A DNA stretch of 34,533 nt from an uncultured Lachnospiraceae bacterium (lineage in GTDB: Bacteria; Bacillota; Clostridia; Lachnospirales; Lachnospiraceae): contig CAMJGH010000022.1 of the NCBI GenBank assembly GCA_946405185.1, positions 1-34,533 on the forward strand. The letters run 5' to 3'. Each line of letters opens with the position of its first letter. Position 1 is the first letter of the stretch. The notes under the pieces are model-generated. The model was not told the origin of the DNA. It saw only the letters and a program-made list of their open reading frames with translations, and made no database searches. The translations under genes were made by a program, and so were the position numbers. Below are positions 15,730 through 23,486 of this stretch, piece after piece.

Positions 15730-16848
15730 ATGAGTGGAAACGATATGAGTGAGAATAAAGAAGAACGGTCCGCTGCGGAGGCGGAATCACGCTATGATGT
15801 GAAGCGGTTGGAGCAGGCCGCGCCGGCCATGCTGGCGTGGTTTGAAGAACACCGCCGCGAGATGCCCTGGCGCGCGGGGCGCAATGCCTACCGCATCTGG
15901 ATCTCGGAGATCATGCTGCAGCAGACGCGCATCGAGACCGTGAAGCCCTACTACGAGCGCTTCATGGCCGAACTGCCGGACGCGGCGGCGCTGGCCGAGG
16001 TGGATGATGACCGCCTGATGAAGCTGTGGCAGGGGCTGGGGTACTACTCCCGCGCCCGCAATCTGAAAAAATGCGCGCAGGTGCTGGTAAAAGACTGCGG
16101 CGGGCAGCTGCCGGCCGACTATGAGAAACTGGTGAAACTCCCCGGCATCGGCGAGTACACCGCCGGGGCCATCGCCTCGCTGGCCTACGGGCTGCCCGTA
16201 CCGGCCGTGGACGGCAACGTCTGCCGCGTGCTGGCCCGGTTCTTTGCCGACGGGCGCGATGTGATGCAGCCGGCCGTGCGCAGGGAAGCCCGGCAGATGC
16301 TGACGGTGCTGCTGTCGGGCCACCCGGAGGAAATTCCGTCCGGGGCTTTCAATGAGATGCTGATGGAACTGGGCGAGACCGTCTGCCTGCCGAACGCCGC
16401 GCCGGACTGCGGAAACTGCCCGGCAGCCGCCTGGTGCGTGAGCCACGCGGAAGGCACCGAAGAACAGTACCCCCTGCGCCTGGCCAAAAAGGAGCGCCGC
16501 GTGGCGGAACGGACCATCTTCCGCCTGGTATCGGAAGGCCGGTACCTTTTGCGCAAGCGGCCGGAAAAAGGGCTGTTAGCGGGGCTGTACGAGTTTCCGG
16601 GGGAAGAAAAGAACATGACCCCCGCCGAAGCGGAGGCCTTTCTTGGCGGGAAGCTGGGCGTGCCGGTTACGGTAACGCCGCTGGGAGCGGCCAGGCACCT
16701 GTTCTCCCATGTTGAATGGCGGATGGTAGGCTATGAAGCGGACGTGCCCAAAGAAGCCCGCCCGGACGGCGAGTGGATGAGCGCGGAAGAGATCCGCGAG
16801 CGGGCCTCGGTGCCCGGCGCCTTCGCGGCGTATCTGCCGCACCAGTAG
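15730..16848 (+). CDS. mutY: A/G-specific adenine glycosylase MutY
   Basis: 372 residues. MutY removes adenine mispaired with 8-oxoguanine. The helix-hairpin-helix glycosylase core shows ISEIMLQQTRIETVKPYY with catalytic E60, then LPGIGEYTAGAIASLAYG and catalytic Asp in AVDGNVCRV (D161). The [4Fe-4S] cysteines are C219, C227, C230 and C236, giving C-X7-C-X2-C-X5-C, one residue longer in the first gap than in E. coli MutY. The C-terminal Nudix-like domain (PEKGLLAGLYEFPGE) recognises 8-oxoG. The ribosome binding site is weak. ATG 15745 (five codons on) is an alternative start. The gene ends 19 bases from a convergent gene. Confidence 0.93.
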   Translation: MSGNDMSENKEERSAAEAESRYDVKRLEQAAPAMLAWFEEHRREMPWRAGRNAYRIWISEIMLQQTRIETVKPYYERFMAELPDAAALAEVDDDRLMKLWQGLGYYSRARNLKKCAQVLVKDCGGQLPADYEKLVKLPGIGEYTAGAIASLAYGLPVPAVDGNVCRVLARFFADGRDVMQPAVRREARQMLTVLLSGHPEEIPSGAFNEMLMELGETVCLPNAAPDCGNCPAAAWCVSHAEGTEEQYPLRLAKKERRVAERTIFRLVSEGRYLLRKRPEKGLLAGLYEFPGEEKNMTPAEAEAFLGGKLGVPVTVTPLGAARHLFSHVEWRMVGYEADVPKEARPDGEWMSAEEIRERASVPGAFAAYLPHQ

Positions 16849-16867
16849 GGGCGTCCCATTTGGTTCA

Positions 16868-18106
16868 TCAGCGGTTTCGGAAGGTGTCCCACTCTTCGCG
16901 GGTGATGCCGTCTTCGGAGTAGCGGGCTTTTTCATACAGATCGTGCAGCGGGCCGGCGTCTGTCAGGCCGGCGGCGTGTTCGAGTTCCTGCGGCGACTGT
17001 GAGGGCCGCAGGGACTCTTTCTTTTTTCTGCCCAGCAGTTCGCGGATCCAGGCGCGGCGGGCGCGGCCGGACGGGGAGTAGTCGTACCAGGCCAGGGAGG
17101 ACATGCCCTTCTTGCCGGACCGCTCCGCGCGTTCGTCAGCGCCGATGAATTCCTTGACATCCAGATCGGCATCTTCCGGATGGCGGATGCGGGAGGAGAG
17201 GAACCGGTAGACGGCCAGCAGGGCTGCGGCGGCTGCGGCCACCAGCACCAGGCCGCCGAGGATCTCGCCGAGGAGCATCAGGAAGGCGTTTCCCTCTCCG
17301 GTCTCATCGCCGGGGGGAGGCGGGGGGAGCGCAAAGCCGCTGGTGTTTGAGGGGTCGTTATCGTCCACGTACGTAAACCGGCTCAGCACCCAGCGCAGCA
17401 CGGCGAGCAGCAGCTGCGGGATCCACAGGATCAGGGGCTCCAGGTGTGAGATGGGCATCAGGAAGAACAGGACGGCCGCCGCTGCCAGGAACACCAGGAG
17501 GAACCGGTGGTTGACGCGGGCGATCTGCCCGAGGGGCATCTGACTGGTGTGGCGGTTGGCTTCGGCAAACTCCGCGGTGCGCGTCAGATAGAGCCGCAGG
17601 AACAAAAGGATCAGATAGGCGGAAAAAAGGATGTTGTAAAACGGGCGGTACCACGGCAGGATGCCGTGCCGGCCGGCCAGAAAGACCGCCGGGAAGAAGA
17701 GAAACACCGGCATGATCAGCCTGACGGTGTCAAGCCTTTGGGCGCCTTCTTCGGCGATATCCCTCATGGAGATCAGCGTGAACAGCATCCGGACGGCGGA
17801 AAAGACGATGCCGGCCAGAAACAGGATGCCGTTCTGGCCGATGCGCCCGGAATCGGAAGCCGTCAGGCGCCCGCCGGCGATCAGCATGCAGCATCCGGCC
17901 AGAAACAGGTGCAGCAGCACGATCTGGTAGTAGCGTTTGGTGAACGGGGTGATCACCCAGATGACGGCCAGGGGGACGAGTATCCACAGAACGCGGAAAA
18001 AGACGGCTATATCCGGCAGCAGCGTGGGCACAAGGGCCCCCAGGATGGCCAGTGTCAGCACGAACTTCTGCAGGATGATGACGATGTAACGGGATCTCTT
18101 ATACAT
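16868..18106 (-). CDS. Polytopic membrane protein of a MoxR-DUF58 operon, DUF4129-like C-terminus
   Basis: 412 residues with about eight or nine predicted membrane segments. Six lie in the first 175 residues, two near 200-245, and one near 272-300. A cytosolic basic tail ends in LHDLYEKARYSEDGITREEW, which resembles the DUF4129 motif. In many bacteria the third gene of this operon encodes a membrane protein with an extracytoplasmic transglutaminase-like domain followed by DUF4129. I see no Cys-His-Asp transglutaminase region here. The function is unknown, perhaps envelope maturation or stress. The start overlaps the end of the DUF58 gene by 8 bp. Confidence 0.75.
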   Translation of the reverse strand: MYKRSRYIVIILQKFVLTLAILGALVPTLLPDIAVFFRVLWILVPLAVIWVITPFTKRYYQIVLLHLFLAGCCMLIAGGRLTASDSGRIGQNGILFLAGIVFSAVRMLFTLISMRDIAEEGAQRLDTVRLIMPVFLFFPAVFLAGRHGILPWYRPFYNILFSAYLILLFLRLYLTRTAEFAEANRHTSQMPLGQIARVNHRFLLVFLAAAAVLFFLMPISHLEPLILWIPQLLLAVLRWVLSRFTYVDDNDPSNTSGFALPPPPPGDETGEGNAFLMLLGEILGGLVLVAAAAAALLAVYRFLSSRIRHPEDADLDVKEFIGADERAERSGKKGMSSLAWYDYSPSGRARRAWIRELLGRKKKESLRPSQSPQELEHAAGLTDAGPLHDLYEKARYSEDGITREEWDTFRNR

Positions 18107-19238
18107 ACTGCCGTTCCACCTCCCAGTCCGTCACGCGGACGGCCAGACGGCCGTCGGCGGGCTTGGCCGGCTCTTCGTCGCGGAAGCGCGGCACGATCAT
18201 ATCCAGCGAATCAAACGTCTGGAACAGGCAGGAGACTGTCTCCCAGGCCTGCGCGGCGTGTGCCGGCGAAATGAGCACGCAGCAGGCGTCCATCAGGCTT
18301 TCGGCGGAGGCATTGACGCGCGGAACCAGTTCCCGGAACGGGGAGATGCCGTTTTCCAGATCGATGCGGGAGGACGCCCGCAGGATGTCCGCGTACTGCG
18401 TGATGCCGGAGGCGGACACAACGGTGTACGGGCGGGCCTTGCTGCCGGCATTGGCATACCAGACGATCTCGATGCCGTTTTCCAGGCACTTCCCGGCCAG
18501 CGAGCAGGCGATGGAGAGCGTCATCTCCATGAGCTGCGTGCGCTTCCACACGCCGTCGTCCTCAAGGTTGGTGATCAGGCAGACGCGCCCGCCGGAGGTG
18601 CCGTCAAACGTGTTGACTTTCAGCGAGCCCGTCCGGGCGGAGGCTTTCCAGTTGACGGTCTTTAACGGATCCTGCAAGGTGTAGTCGCGGATGCCCGAAA
18701 ACGCGAACGGATCCGGGATCAGGCGGCGCCGGACGATGATCTCGCCCGTGAGGCGCCGGAAGACGGGCATCAGCCGTTCGGCATCGGCCGGCTCCGGAAA
18801 CACGTACAGCTCCGAAAACTGCGGGAGGGACATGGGCAGGGCTTCCTGCAAAAACAGCGGGTAGGCTGCCAGGTCTGCCGATTCCAGCGTGTAGTACCCG
18901 CGCTGCCGGCAGGTGAACGGCAGCGTGCGGGTGATGCGCTGATAGAACATCAGCGAGAAGATATCGTTCTTGTAGGTGCGGTCAGTGCGGGCGGAATCCT
19001 CCACCTGCACAAACCGGATGGCCCGGTCGCACGAGAACTTGACGTGCAGGATGGGCACCGGGATGATCTTGTTGTTGGTGACCACCTCGGAGATGGAGCC
19101 GGACTGGCCGGCGGACAGTTCAGCCTGATCGAAGGACAGCGTGACCGAAAGACCCTTGTTCCAGGTCTTTTTGATGAGCACTGTCTGCAGCACAAAGAGC
19201 AGGATGGCTGCGATGCCGATCAGGATGAGAGTGGTCAT
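18099..19238 (-). CDS. DUF58 domain protein (MoxR-associated, vWA-like)
   Basis: 379 residues. One N-terminal membrane helix (TLILIGIAAILLFVLQTVLI) is followed by a beta-rich region. The DUF58 signature RDYTLQDPLKTVNWKASART appears near the middle, and a vWA-like fold follows. DUF58 proteins are adaptors working with MoxR AAA+ ATPases in assembling or activating protein complexes; the client is unknown. The ATG overlaps the moxR stop (ATGA) and the stop overlaps the next gene, so the three form one coupled operon. Confidence 0.88.
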   Translation of the reverse strand: MTTLILIGIAAILLFVLQTVLIKKTWNKGLSVTLSFDQAELSAGQSGSISEVVTNNKIIPVPILHVKFSCDRAIRFVQVEDSARTDRTYKNDIFSLMFYQRITRTLPFTCRQRGYYTLESADLAAYPLFLQEALPMSLPQFSELYVFPEPADAERLMPVFRRLTGEIIVRRRLIPDPFAFSGIRDYTLQDPLKTVNWKASARTGSLKVNTFDGTSGGRVCLITNLEDDGVWKRTQLMEMTLSIACSLAGKCLENGIEIVWYANAGSKARPYTVVSASGITQYADILRASSRIDLENGISPFRELVPRVNASAESLMDACCVLISPAHAAQAWETVSCLFQTFDSLDMIVPRFRDEEPAKPADGRLAVRVTDWEVERQYV

Positions 19239-20203
19239 GCGGTCACGTTCCTCCGGAAGAGGGCTTCCTCGGTGGGCACCGGGACGGAATCAATGATCTG
19301 GCGGATCAGCGCTTCCGCGGTATCGGTGCGGTCAAAGTGGGAGAGGATCAGGCGGTGGGCCAGCACGGGCACGGCCAGCTCCTTGATGTCTTCGGGCACC
19401 ACGTAATCGCGCCCGGAGATCATGGCCAGCGCCTGGGAGGCGCGCATGAGGGCCAGCGTCCCGCGGGGGCTGGCGCCCGAGCGTACGCCGTGGGCAGAGC
19501 GCGTGGCCGCGGCCAGCTCCGCCAGATACTGCAGCAGCGACGGGTGCACAAAAACGGTCTTCACGGCCGCCTGCATCTGCGTGATGTCATCCGCCGTGCA
19601 GACGGGCGAGAGCGTCTCCAACGGCGAATCCGTCAGGAAGCGGTTTAAGATGGCCACTTCCTCGGCCACGTCCGGCGTGCCCACGGACAGCTTCATGAGG
19701 AAACGGTCCAGCTGCGCTTCGGGCAGCGGGAAGGTGCCGGCGGTCTCGATGGGGTTCTCGGTGGCGATGACAAAGAACAGCCCGGGCAGCGGGTGCGTGA
19801 CGCCGTCCACCGTCACCTGGTGCTCCTCCATGCACTCCAGGAGCGCCGACTGCGTGCGCGGCGTGGCGCGGTTGATCTCATCGGCCAGCACGATCTGCGC
19901 GAAGACGGGCCCCTCGCGGAACCGGAACTCCTGGTCCTTCTGGTGGTAGTAGGTGAGGCCGGTAACATCCGCCGGCATCAGATCCGGCGTGAACTGAACG
20001 CGCGAGAAGGCCGCGTCCACCGAGCGGGAGAGCGACCGGGCCAGCATGGTCTTGCCGGTGCCGGGGACATCCTCAATGAGCACGTGCCCGCCGGCCAGCA
20101 TGGCCGCCAGGATGTGGCGGATGACGTCCTCGCGCCCGATGATGACGCGTCCGATATTGCCCTGGATGGCAGCCGCCTTGGCGGCGCATTCCTGAAGAGT
20201 CAT
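19235..20203 (-). CDS. MoxR-family AAA+ ATPase
   Basis: 322 residues. Walker A EDVPGTGKT (residues 44-52), Walker B VLADEINRA with D108-E109, the MoxR sequence RTQSALLECMEEHQVT, sensor region ATENPIE, and a C-terminal lid domain. MoxR ATPases are chaperone-like and usually act with the DUF58 protein encoded next to them. The start ATG 20203 is preceded by AAAGGAG at a 7-base spacing. The frame is open 19 codons upstream, but that stretch encodes the leader hairpin. Confidence 0.93.
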   Translation of the reverse strand: MTLQECAAKAAAIQGNIGRVIIGREDVIRHILAAMLAGGHVLIEDVPGTGKTMLARSLSRSVDAAFSRVQFTPDLMPADVTGLTYYHQKDQEFRFREGPVFAQIVLADEINRATPRTQSALLECMEEHQVTVDGVTHPLPGLFFVIATENPIETAGTFPLPEAQLDRFLMKLSVGTPDVAEEVAILNRFLTDSPLETLSPVCTADDITQMQAAVKTVFVHPSLLQYLAELAAATRSAHGVRSGASPRGTLALMRASQALAMISGRDYVVPEDIKELAVPVLAHRLILSHFDRTDTAEALIRQIIDSVPVPTEEALFRRNVTA

Positions 20204-20220
20204 GAAAGCACTCCTTTCGG

Positions 20221-20249
20221 GGAAAAAAAAGCCTGTCGGTCGGGCAGGC
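20221..20249 (-). terminator. Terminator-like hairpin in the moxR leader
   Basis: Read on the minus strand, GCCTG and CAGGC pair around a 9-base loop (20249-20231) and are followed by eight T residues (20230-20223). It lies about 20 bases before the moxR start and after its likely promoter. This is the layout of an attenuator. On the plus strand no T-run follows. Confidence 0.6.
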
Positions 20250-20260
20250 CGGTTATCCAA

Positions 20261-20289
20261 ACTATACCACGTTTCGTACAGTATGGAAA
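20261..20289 (-). promoter_or_regulatory. Probable promoter of the moxR operon
   Basis: On the minus strand, TTTCCA (20289-20284), a 17-base spacer, and TATAGT (20266-20261). Confidence 0.5.
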
Positions 20290-20315
20290 CCGGAAATGCC
20301 TTTCCGCAGCCCTTC

Positions 20316-20344
20316 TTGAGAATTGCGCCCGGATGTGGTACGCT
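20316..20344 (+). promoter_or_regulatory. Possible promoter of ung
   Basis: TTGAGA (20316-20321), a 17-base spacer and a weak -10 TACGCT (20339-20344), 33 bases before the ung start codon. Confidence 0.35.
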
Positions 20345-20377
20345 TGCCGTATCTGTTTTTGCTGTGAGGAGGCAAAC

Positions 20378-21055
20378 ATGGGAGCCATCGCGAACGACTG
20401 GCTGGTGCCGTTAAAGCCGGAGTTTTCCAAACCGTACTATGCCAGACTGTATAAGACCGTCCGGGAAGAGTATGCCGCGCGCCGCGTGTACCCGCCGGCG
20501 GATGAGATCTTCACCGCATTTGAACTGACGCCGCTCTCGGAAGTCAAGGTGGTGATCCTCGGGCAGGATCCGTACCACGAGGAAGGCCAGGCGCACGGGC
20601 TGAGCTTTTCCGTGAAGCCCGGCATCGACATCCCGCCCTCCCTGCAGAACATCTACAAGGAACTGCAGGCCGACTGCGGGTGCTACATCCCCGATAACGG
20701 GTACCTGGAAAAGTGGGCCAGGCAGGGCGTGCTGATGCTCAACACCGTACTGACGGTGCGCGCGCATCAGGCGTTCTCGCACGCGGACATCGGCTGGAAG
20801 GAGTTTACCGATGCCGCCATCCGCGCGGTCAACGCCGTGGACCGGCCGGTGGTCTTCATCCTGTGGGGGAGGCCGGCGCAGCAGAAAAAGGCGCTCCTGA
20901 ACAACCCGAAGCACCTGATCATCGAAAGCCCGCATCCAAGCCCCCTGTCGGCTTCCCGCGGCTTTTTCGGGAGCCGGCCGTTCTCCCGGACAAACGCTTT
21001 CCTTGTGGCCAACGGGCTGTCGCCCATCGACTGGCAGATCGAAAACATCGGGTGA
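20378..21055 (+). CDS. ung: Family 1 uracil-DNA glycosylase
   Basis: 225 residues. Ung excises uracil from DNA in base excision repair. Motif A is ILGQDPYH with the water-activating D64 (GQDPYH at residues 62-67). GVLMLNTVLTVRAHQAFSH and the leucine-loop motif HPSPLS (H186) are also present. A gratuitous open frame extends far upstream through antisense moxR. The true start is ATG 20378 after TGAGGAGG. uppP begins 24 bases downstream and may be co-transcribed. Confidence 0.97.
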   Translation: MGAIANDWLVPLKPEFSKPYYARLYKTVREEYAARRVYPPADEIFTAFELTPLSEVKVVILGQDPYHEEGQAHGLSFSVKPGIDIPPSLQNIYKELQADCGCYIPDNGYLEKWARQGVLMLNTVLTVRAHQAFSHADIGWKEFTDAAIRAVNAVDRPVVFILWGRPAQQKKALLNNPKHLIIESPHPSPLSASRGFFGSRPFSRTNAFLVANGLSPIDWQIENIG

Positions 21056-21079
21056 AAGCCCGGTTTTGCGAGGTGAGAT

Positions 21080-21916
21080 ATGAACGTTTTTGAGTGGCTG
21101 AAAGTCCTGCTGATCGGCATCGTGGAGGGCATCACCGAGTGGCTGCCCATCTCGTCCACGGGCCATATGATCCTGGTGGAAACGTTCCTGCCTTTCAAGG
21201 CGGCGGACGTGTTTACGGAAGAGTTTCTTTCGATGTTCAACGTGGTCATCCAGCTGGGTGCCATCCTGGCGGTGGTGCGGCTGTTCTTCCGCAAGTTAAA
21301 CCCCTGGGACCCGGCCAAAGACAAGGATGCCCGCGAGGAGACGTGGGTGCTGTGGCTGAAGATCCTGATCGGCTGCGTGCCCGCCGGGATCATCGGCGTG
21401 CTGCTGGATGACTGGCTGGATGCACACCTGTACAATGCGTGGGTGATCGGCATCATGCTGATCGTCTACGGCGTGGGGTTCCTGCTGGTGGAGCGGCGCA
21501 ACGCCACCCGGAAGGCCCGCATCCGCAACCTGGAAAAGCTGGACATCCCGACCGTCATCGGCATCGGCCTGTTCCAGGTGCTGGCGCTGATCCCCGGCAC
21601 CTCCCGGTCCGGCGCGACCATCCTGGGCGGTCTGCTGTTAGGGTGCTCCCGCGCGGTGGCGGCGGAGTACACGTTCTTCCTGGCCGTGCCGGTCATGTTC
21701 GGCGCCAGCGCCCTGAAGATGGTCAAGTACGGCTTCGCCTTCTCCGGCACGCAGATCGGCGTACTGCTCATCGCCATGGTGGTGGCCTACGTGGTGTCGG
21801 TACTGGCCATCCGCTTCCTGATGGGCTACATCAAGAAGCATGACTTCACGGTGTTCGGGTGGTACCGCATCGCGCTGGGCGTGGTGGTGATGCTGGCCCT
21901 GTGGCTGGCCGCGTGA
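21080..21916 (+). CDS. uppP: Undecaprenyl-diphosphate phosphatase (BacA family)
   Basis: 278 residues, integral membrane. UppP recycles undecaprenyl pyrophosphate to the monophosphate lipid carrier for cell-wall synthesis and gives bacitracin tolerance. The two inverted-repeat active-site motifs are present: EGITEWLPISSTGH (residues 16-29) and PGTSRSGATI (from residue 172). Length and helix distribution are normal. The start ATG 21080 follows GAGGTGAG. The gene ends a few bases before a palindromic repeat that separates it from the convergent tmcAL. Confidence 0.97.
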   Translation: MNVFEWLKVLLIGIVEGITEWLPISSTGHMILVETFLPFKAADVFTEEFLSMFNVVIQLGAILAVVRLFFRKLNPWDPAKDKDAREETWVLWLKILIGCVPAGIIGVLLDDWLDAHLYNAWVIGIMLIVYGVGFLLVERRNATRKARIRNLEKLDIPTVIGIGLFQVLALIPGTSRSGATILGGLLLGCSRAVAAEYTFFLAVPVMFGASALKMVKYGFAFSGTQIGVLLIAMVVAYVVSVLAIRFLMGYIKKHDFTVFGWYRIALGVVVMLALWLAA

Positions 21917-21923
21917 ACCAGTT

Positions 21924-22008
21924 GGGGACGTATCAAAAGTGGTGCAAAATGCACCAGAAATGATACGTCCCCAAGTGGTGCAAAATGCACCAAAAATGAT
22001 ACGTCCCC
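21924..22008. repeat. Nested palindromic element with tandem 36-bp duplication
   Basis: GGGGACGTATCA (21924-21935) is perfectly complementary to TGATACGTCCCC (21961-21972). Inside lies the hairpin GGTGCA-AAA-TGCACC (21941-21955). The right-hand 36 bases (21937-21972) are repeated directly at 21973-22008 with one mismatch (G21957 versus A21993). The copy runs into the last codons and stop of the minus-strand tmcAL. It may also serve as a two-way transcription barrier between convergent genes. Confidence 0.85.
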
Positions 22009-23288
22009 TACTGGTGCATGACGATGCCTGCCTGGTGTTCCTCCGGCAGCGTCACGCCATGTTTTTCCCAGACAAGCGTCCGGTACCATTCGTGGGCCAT
22101 CATATCTTTCTTCAGATAATACCCGGCCGTCCGGCCGGCCAGAGCCGCTTCCCCGTCCGAGAGTTTCGTGATGAGAGGGATGCGGCTTTTTTCTTTGAGC
22201 AGAGCGGGAAGAGGGGAACCTTTGCGCAGCCCGAGGATGCGCCCGTACAGTGCCTCCGGTGCACAGAAGCCTTCCGCGTCCGCGCAGGTTACCCCCAGCA
22301 CCCGGTGCAGCAGCGCGCGGGAGAGGCGGGTGTACGTCAGGTCTTTGGTCTTGTACTTCTGGCACAGCTCTGTCCAGCTGCCGAACGGCTCGCGCCGATC
22401 GGTAAGGCGCCTCGCGAGGCTTTCCGGCATGTCCCAGACATCCGCCGCAGGAGTCAGCAGGGCGTGGTGCAGGGCGGCGGTCATATCGTCCGCGAAGAGC
22501 GGGCAGGACGTCCGGTCGGGTGAGATTTCTGCGTGAAGAAATGCCCCCGGCAGTTCCGGATAAGGTGTGCCTTCGTGCAGGGCTTTCCTCAGAGCGGTGG
22601 CGGAAGGGAAGAGCCCGTCTGCCCGCTCTGTGCCGGCCGGCAGACCAGTCTCATGATACCCGGCGCCGGCTCGCTTCACGATGACCGGCCGCAGAGCGGC
22701 CTTCTGCCGTCTGATGGCTTTCAGATACTCCAGCCCCAGCGCGGCGTTGGGCGAGGAGAGGATGGCATGGAAGACAGCGGCTTCCTGTCCGGTAACTGCA
22801 CCGGGATTTTCGAAAAGATCCGCATCGGATGAGCAGGCCAGTGCCGCCATCACGCCTGCTTCCCGGGCGGCCGCGAAGGTGGCACCGTTTTTCAGCTCTC
22901 TCTGCAATGCTTCTTTGTATGCTTTCGGCTCGTCCGCCAGAATGGCCGCTACCGCTTCCATCCGCGTCAGATCATCTGTCTCGCTTCCGAAAGAGAGGAA
23001 GTCCGCGCCCAGCGCATCCGCCAGCCGCACGCCGCCCTCGGCAAAGTACTCGGCGCTGCCGCAGGCAGCCGGAAGCGGCAGCTCTACCACCACGTCCGCA
23101 CCGGCCGCCAGGGCCATCCGGGTGCGCGTGAACTTGTCAAAGACCGCCGGCTCCCCACGCTGCACAAAATCCCCCGACATCAGCACCAGCACGCCGTCGG
23201 CGCCGGTAAGGCGCCTGGTCTCGGCGATGTGGTACGCATGCCCGGCGTGAAAGGGGTTGTATTCGGCGATGACGGCGGCGATGGTCAT
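22008..23288 (-). CDS. tmcAL: tRNA(Met) cytidine acetate ligase TmcAL (YlbM)
   Basis: 426 residues. TmcAL makes N4-acetylcytidine at the wobble base of elongator tRNA-Met from acetate and ATP. The nucleotidyltransferase-type motif FHAGHAYH is near the N-terminus (HxGH at residues 14-17) within AAVIAEYNPFHAGHAYH. MSGDFVQRGEPAVFDK and the VELPLPAACGSAEYFAEGGV segment are typical of the family. The ATG start is 7 bases after CGGAGG. The last residues (Met-His-Gln) and stop are formed by the adjacent repeat, so the C-terminus may have been altered by its insertion. Confidence 0.93.
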   Translation of the reverse strand: MTIAAVIAEYNPFHAGHAYHIAETRRLTGADGVLVLMSGDFVQRGEPAVFDKFTRTRMALAAGADVVVELPLPAACGSAEYFAEGGVRLADALGADFLSFGSETDDLTRMEAVAAILADEPKAYKEALQRELKNGATFAAAREAGVMAALACSSDADLFENPGAVTGQEAAVFHAILSSPNAALGLEYLKAIRRQKAALRPVIVKRAGAGYHETGLPAGTERADGLFPSATALRKALHEGTPYPELPGAFLHAEISPDRTSCPLFADDMTAALHHALLTPAADVWDMPESLARRLTDRREPFGSWTELCQKYKTKDLTYTRLSRALLHRVLGVTCADAEGFCAPEALYGRILGLRKGSPLPALLKEKSRIPLITKLSDGEAALAGRTAGYYLKKDMMAHEWYRTLVWEKHGVTLPEEHQAGIVMHQ

Positions 23289-23317
23289 GGCTGGCCTCCG
23301 GGGAGATTGGTTTATTC

Positions 23318-23326
23318 ATTATACCA
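23318..23326 (-). promoter_or_regulatory. Extended -10 promoter of tmcAL
   Basis: The minus strand reads TGGTATAAT (23326-23318), an extended -10 element with perfect TATAAT. No good -35 is seen, which is usual for extended -10 promoters. Confidence 0.5.
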
Positions 23327-23347
23327 TACACGAAAGGGGCATGAAGT

Positions 23348-23449
23348 ATGAAAAAACTGCTTGAGGACTGTATTCAGGAGGCGGCCTCACTGCCGGAGGG
23401 AAATCTGCTGACAGAGCAGGAAAAGACGGGAGAGAAGCCGGTTTCATGA
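23348..23449 (+). CDS. Possible small ORF of 33 codons, unrecognised
   Basis: ATG 23348 to TGA 23449 encodes a 33-residue peptide starting MKKLLEDCIQEAASLPEGN. An AAGGGG sequence lies about 10 bases upstream. No homologue is recognised. It could be a small protein, a gene remnant left in front of the inserted element, or chance. Evidence is start, ribosome binding site and codon plausibility only. Confidence 0.25.
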   Translation: MKKLLEDCIQEAASLPEGNLLTEQEKTGEKPVS

Positions 23450-23486
23450 AGCGGCAAATACGTTTGAAAGTATACAGAATTGCAAG

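Noticed and set aside
21937-22008. Two 36-bp direct repeats as a possible CRISPR array
   Set aside because: The copies are immediately adjacent with no spacer, and no cas gene is present. The palindromic structure explains them better.
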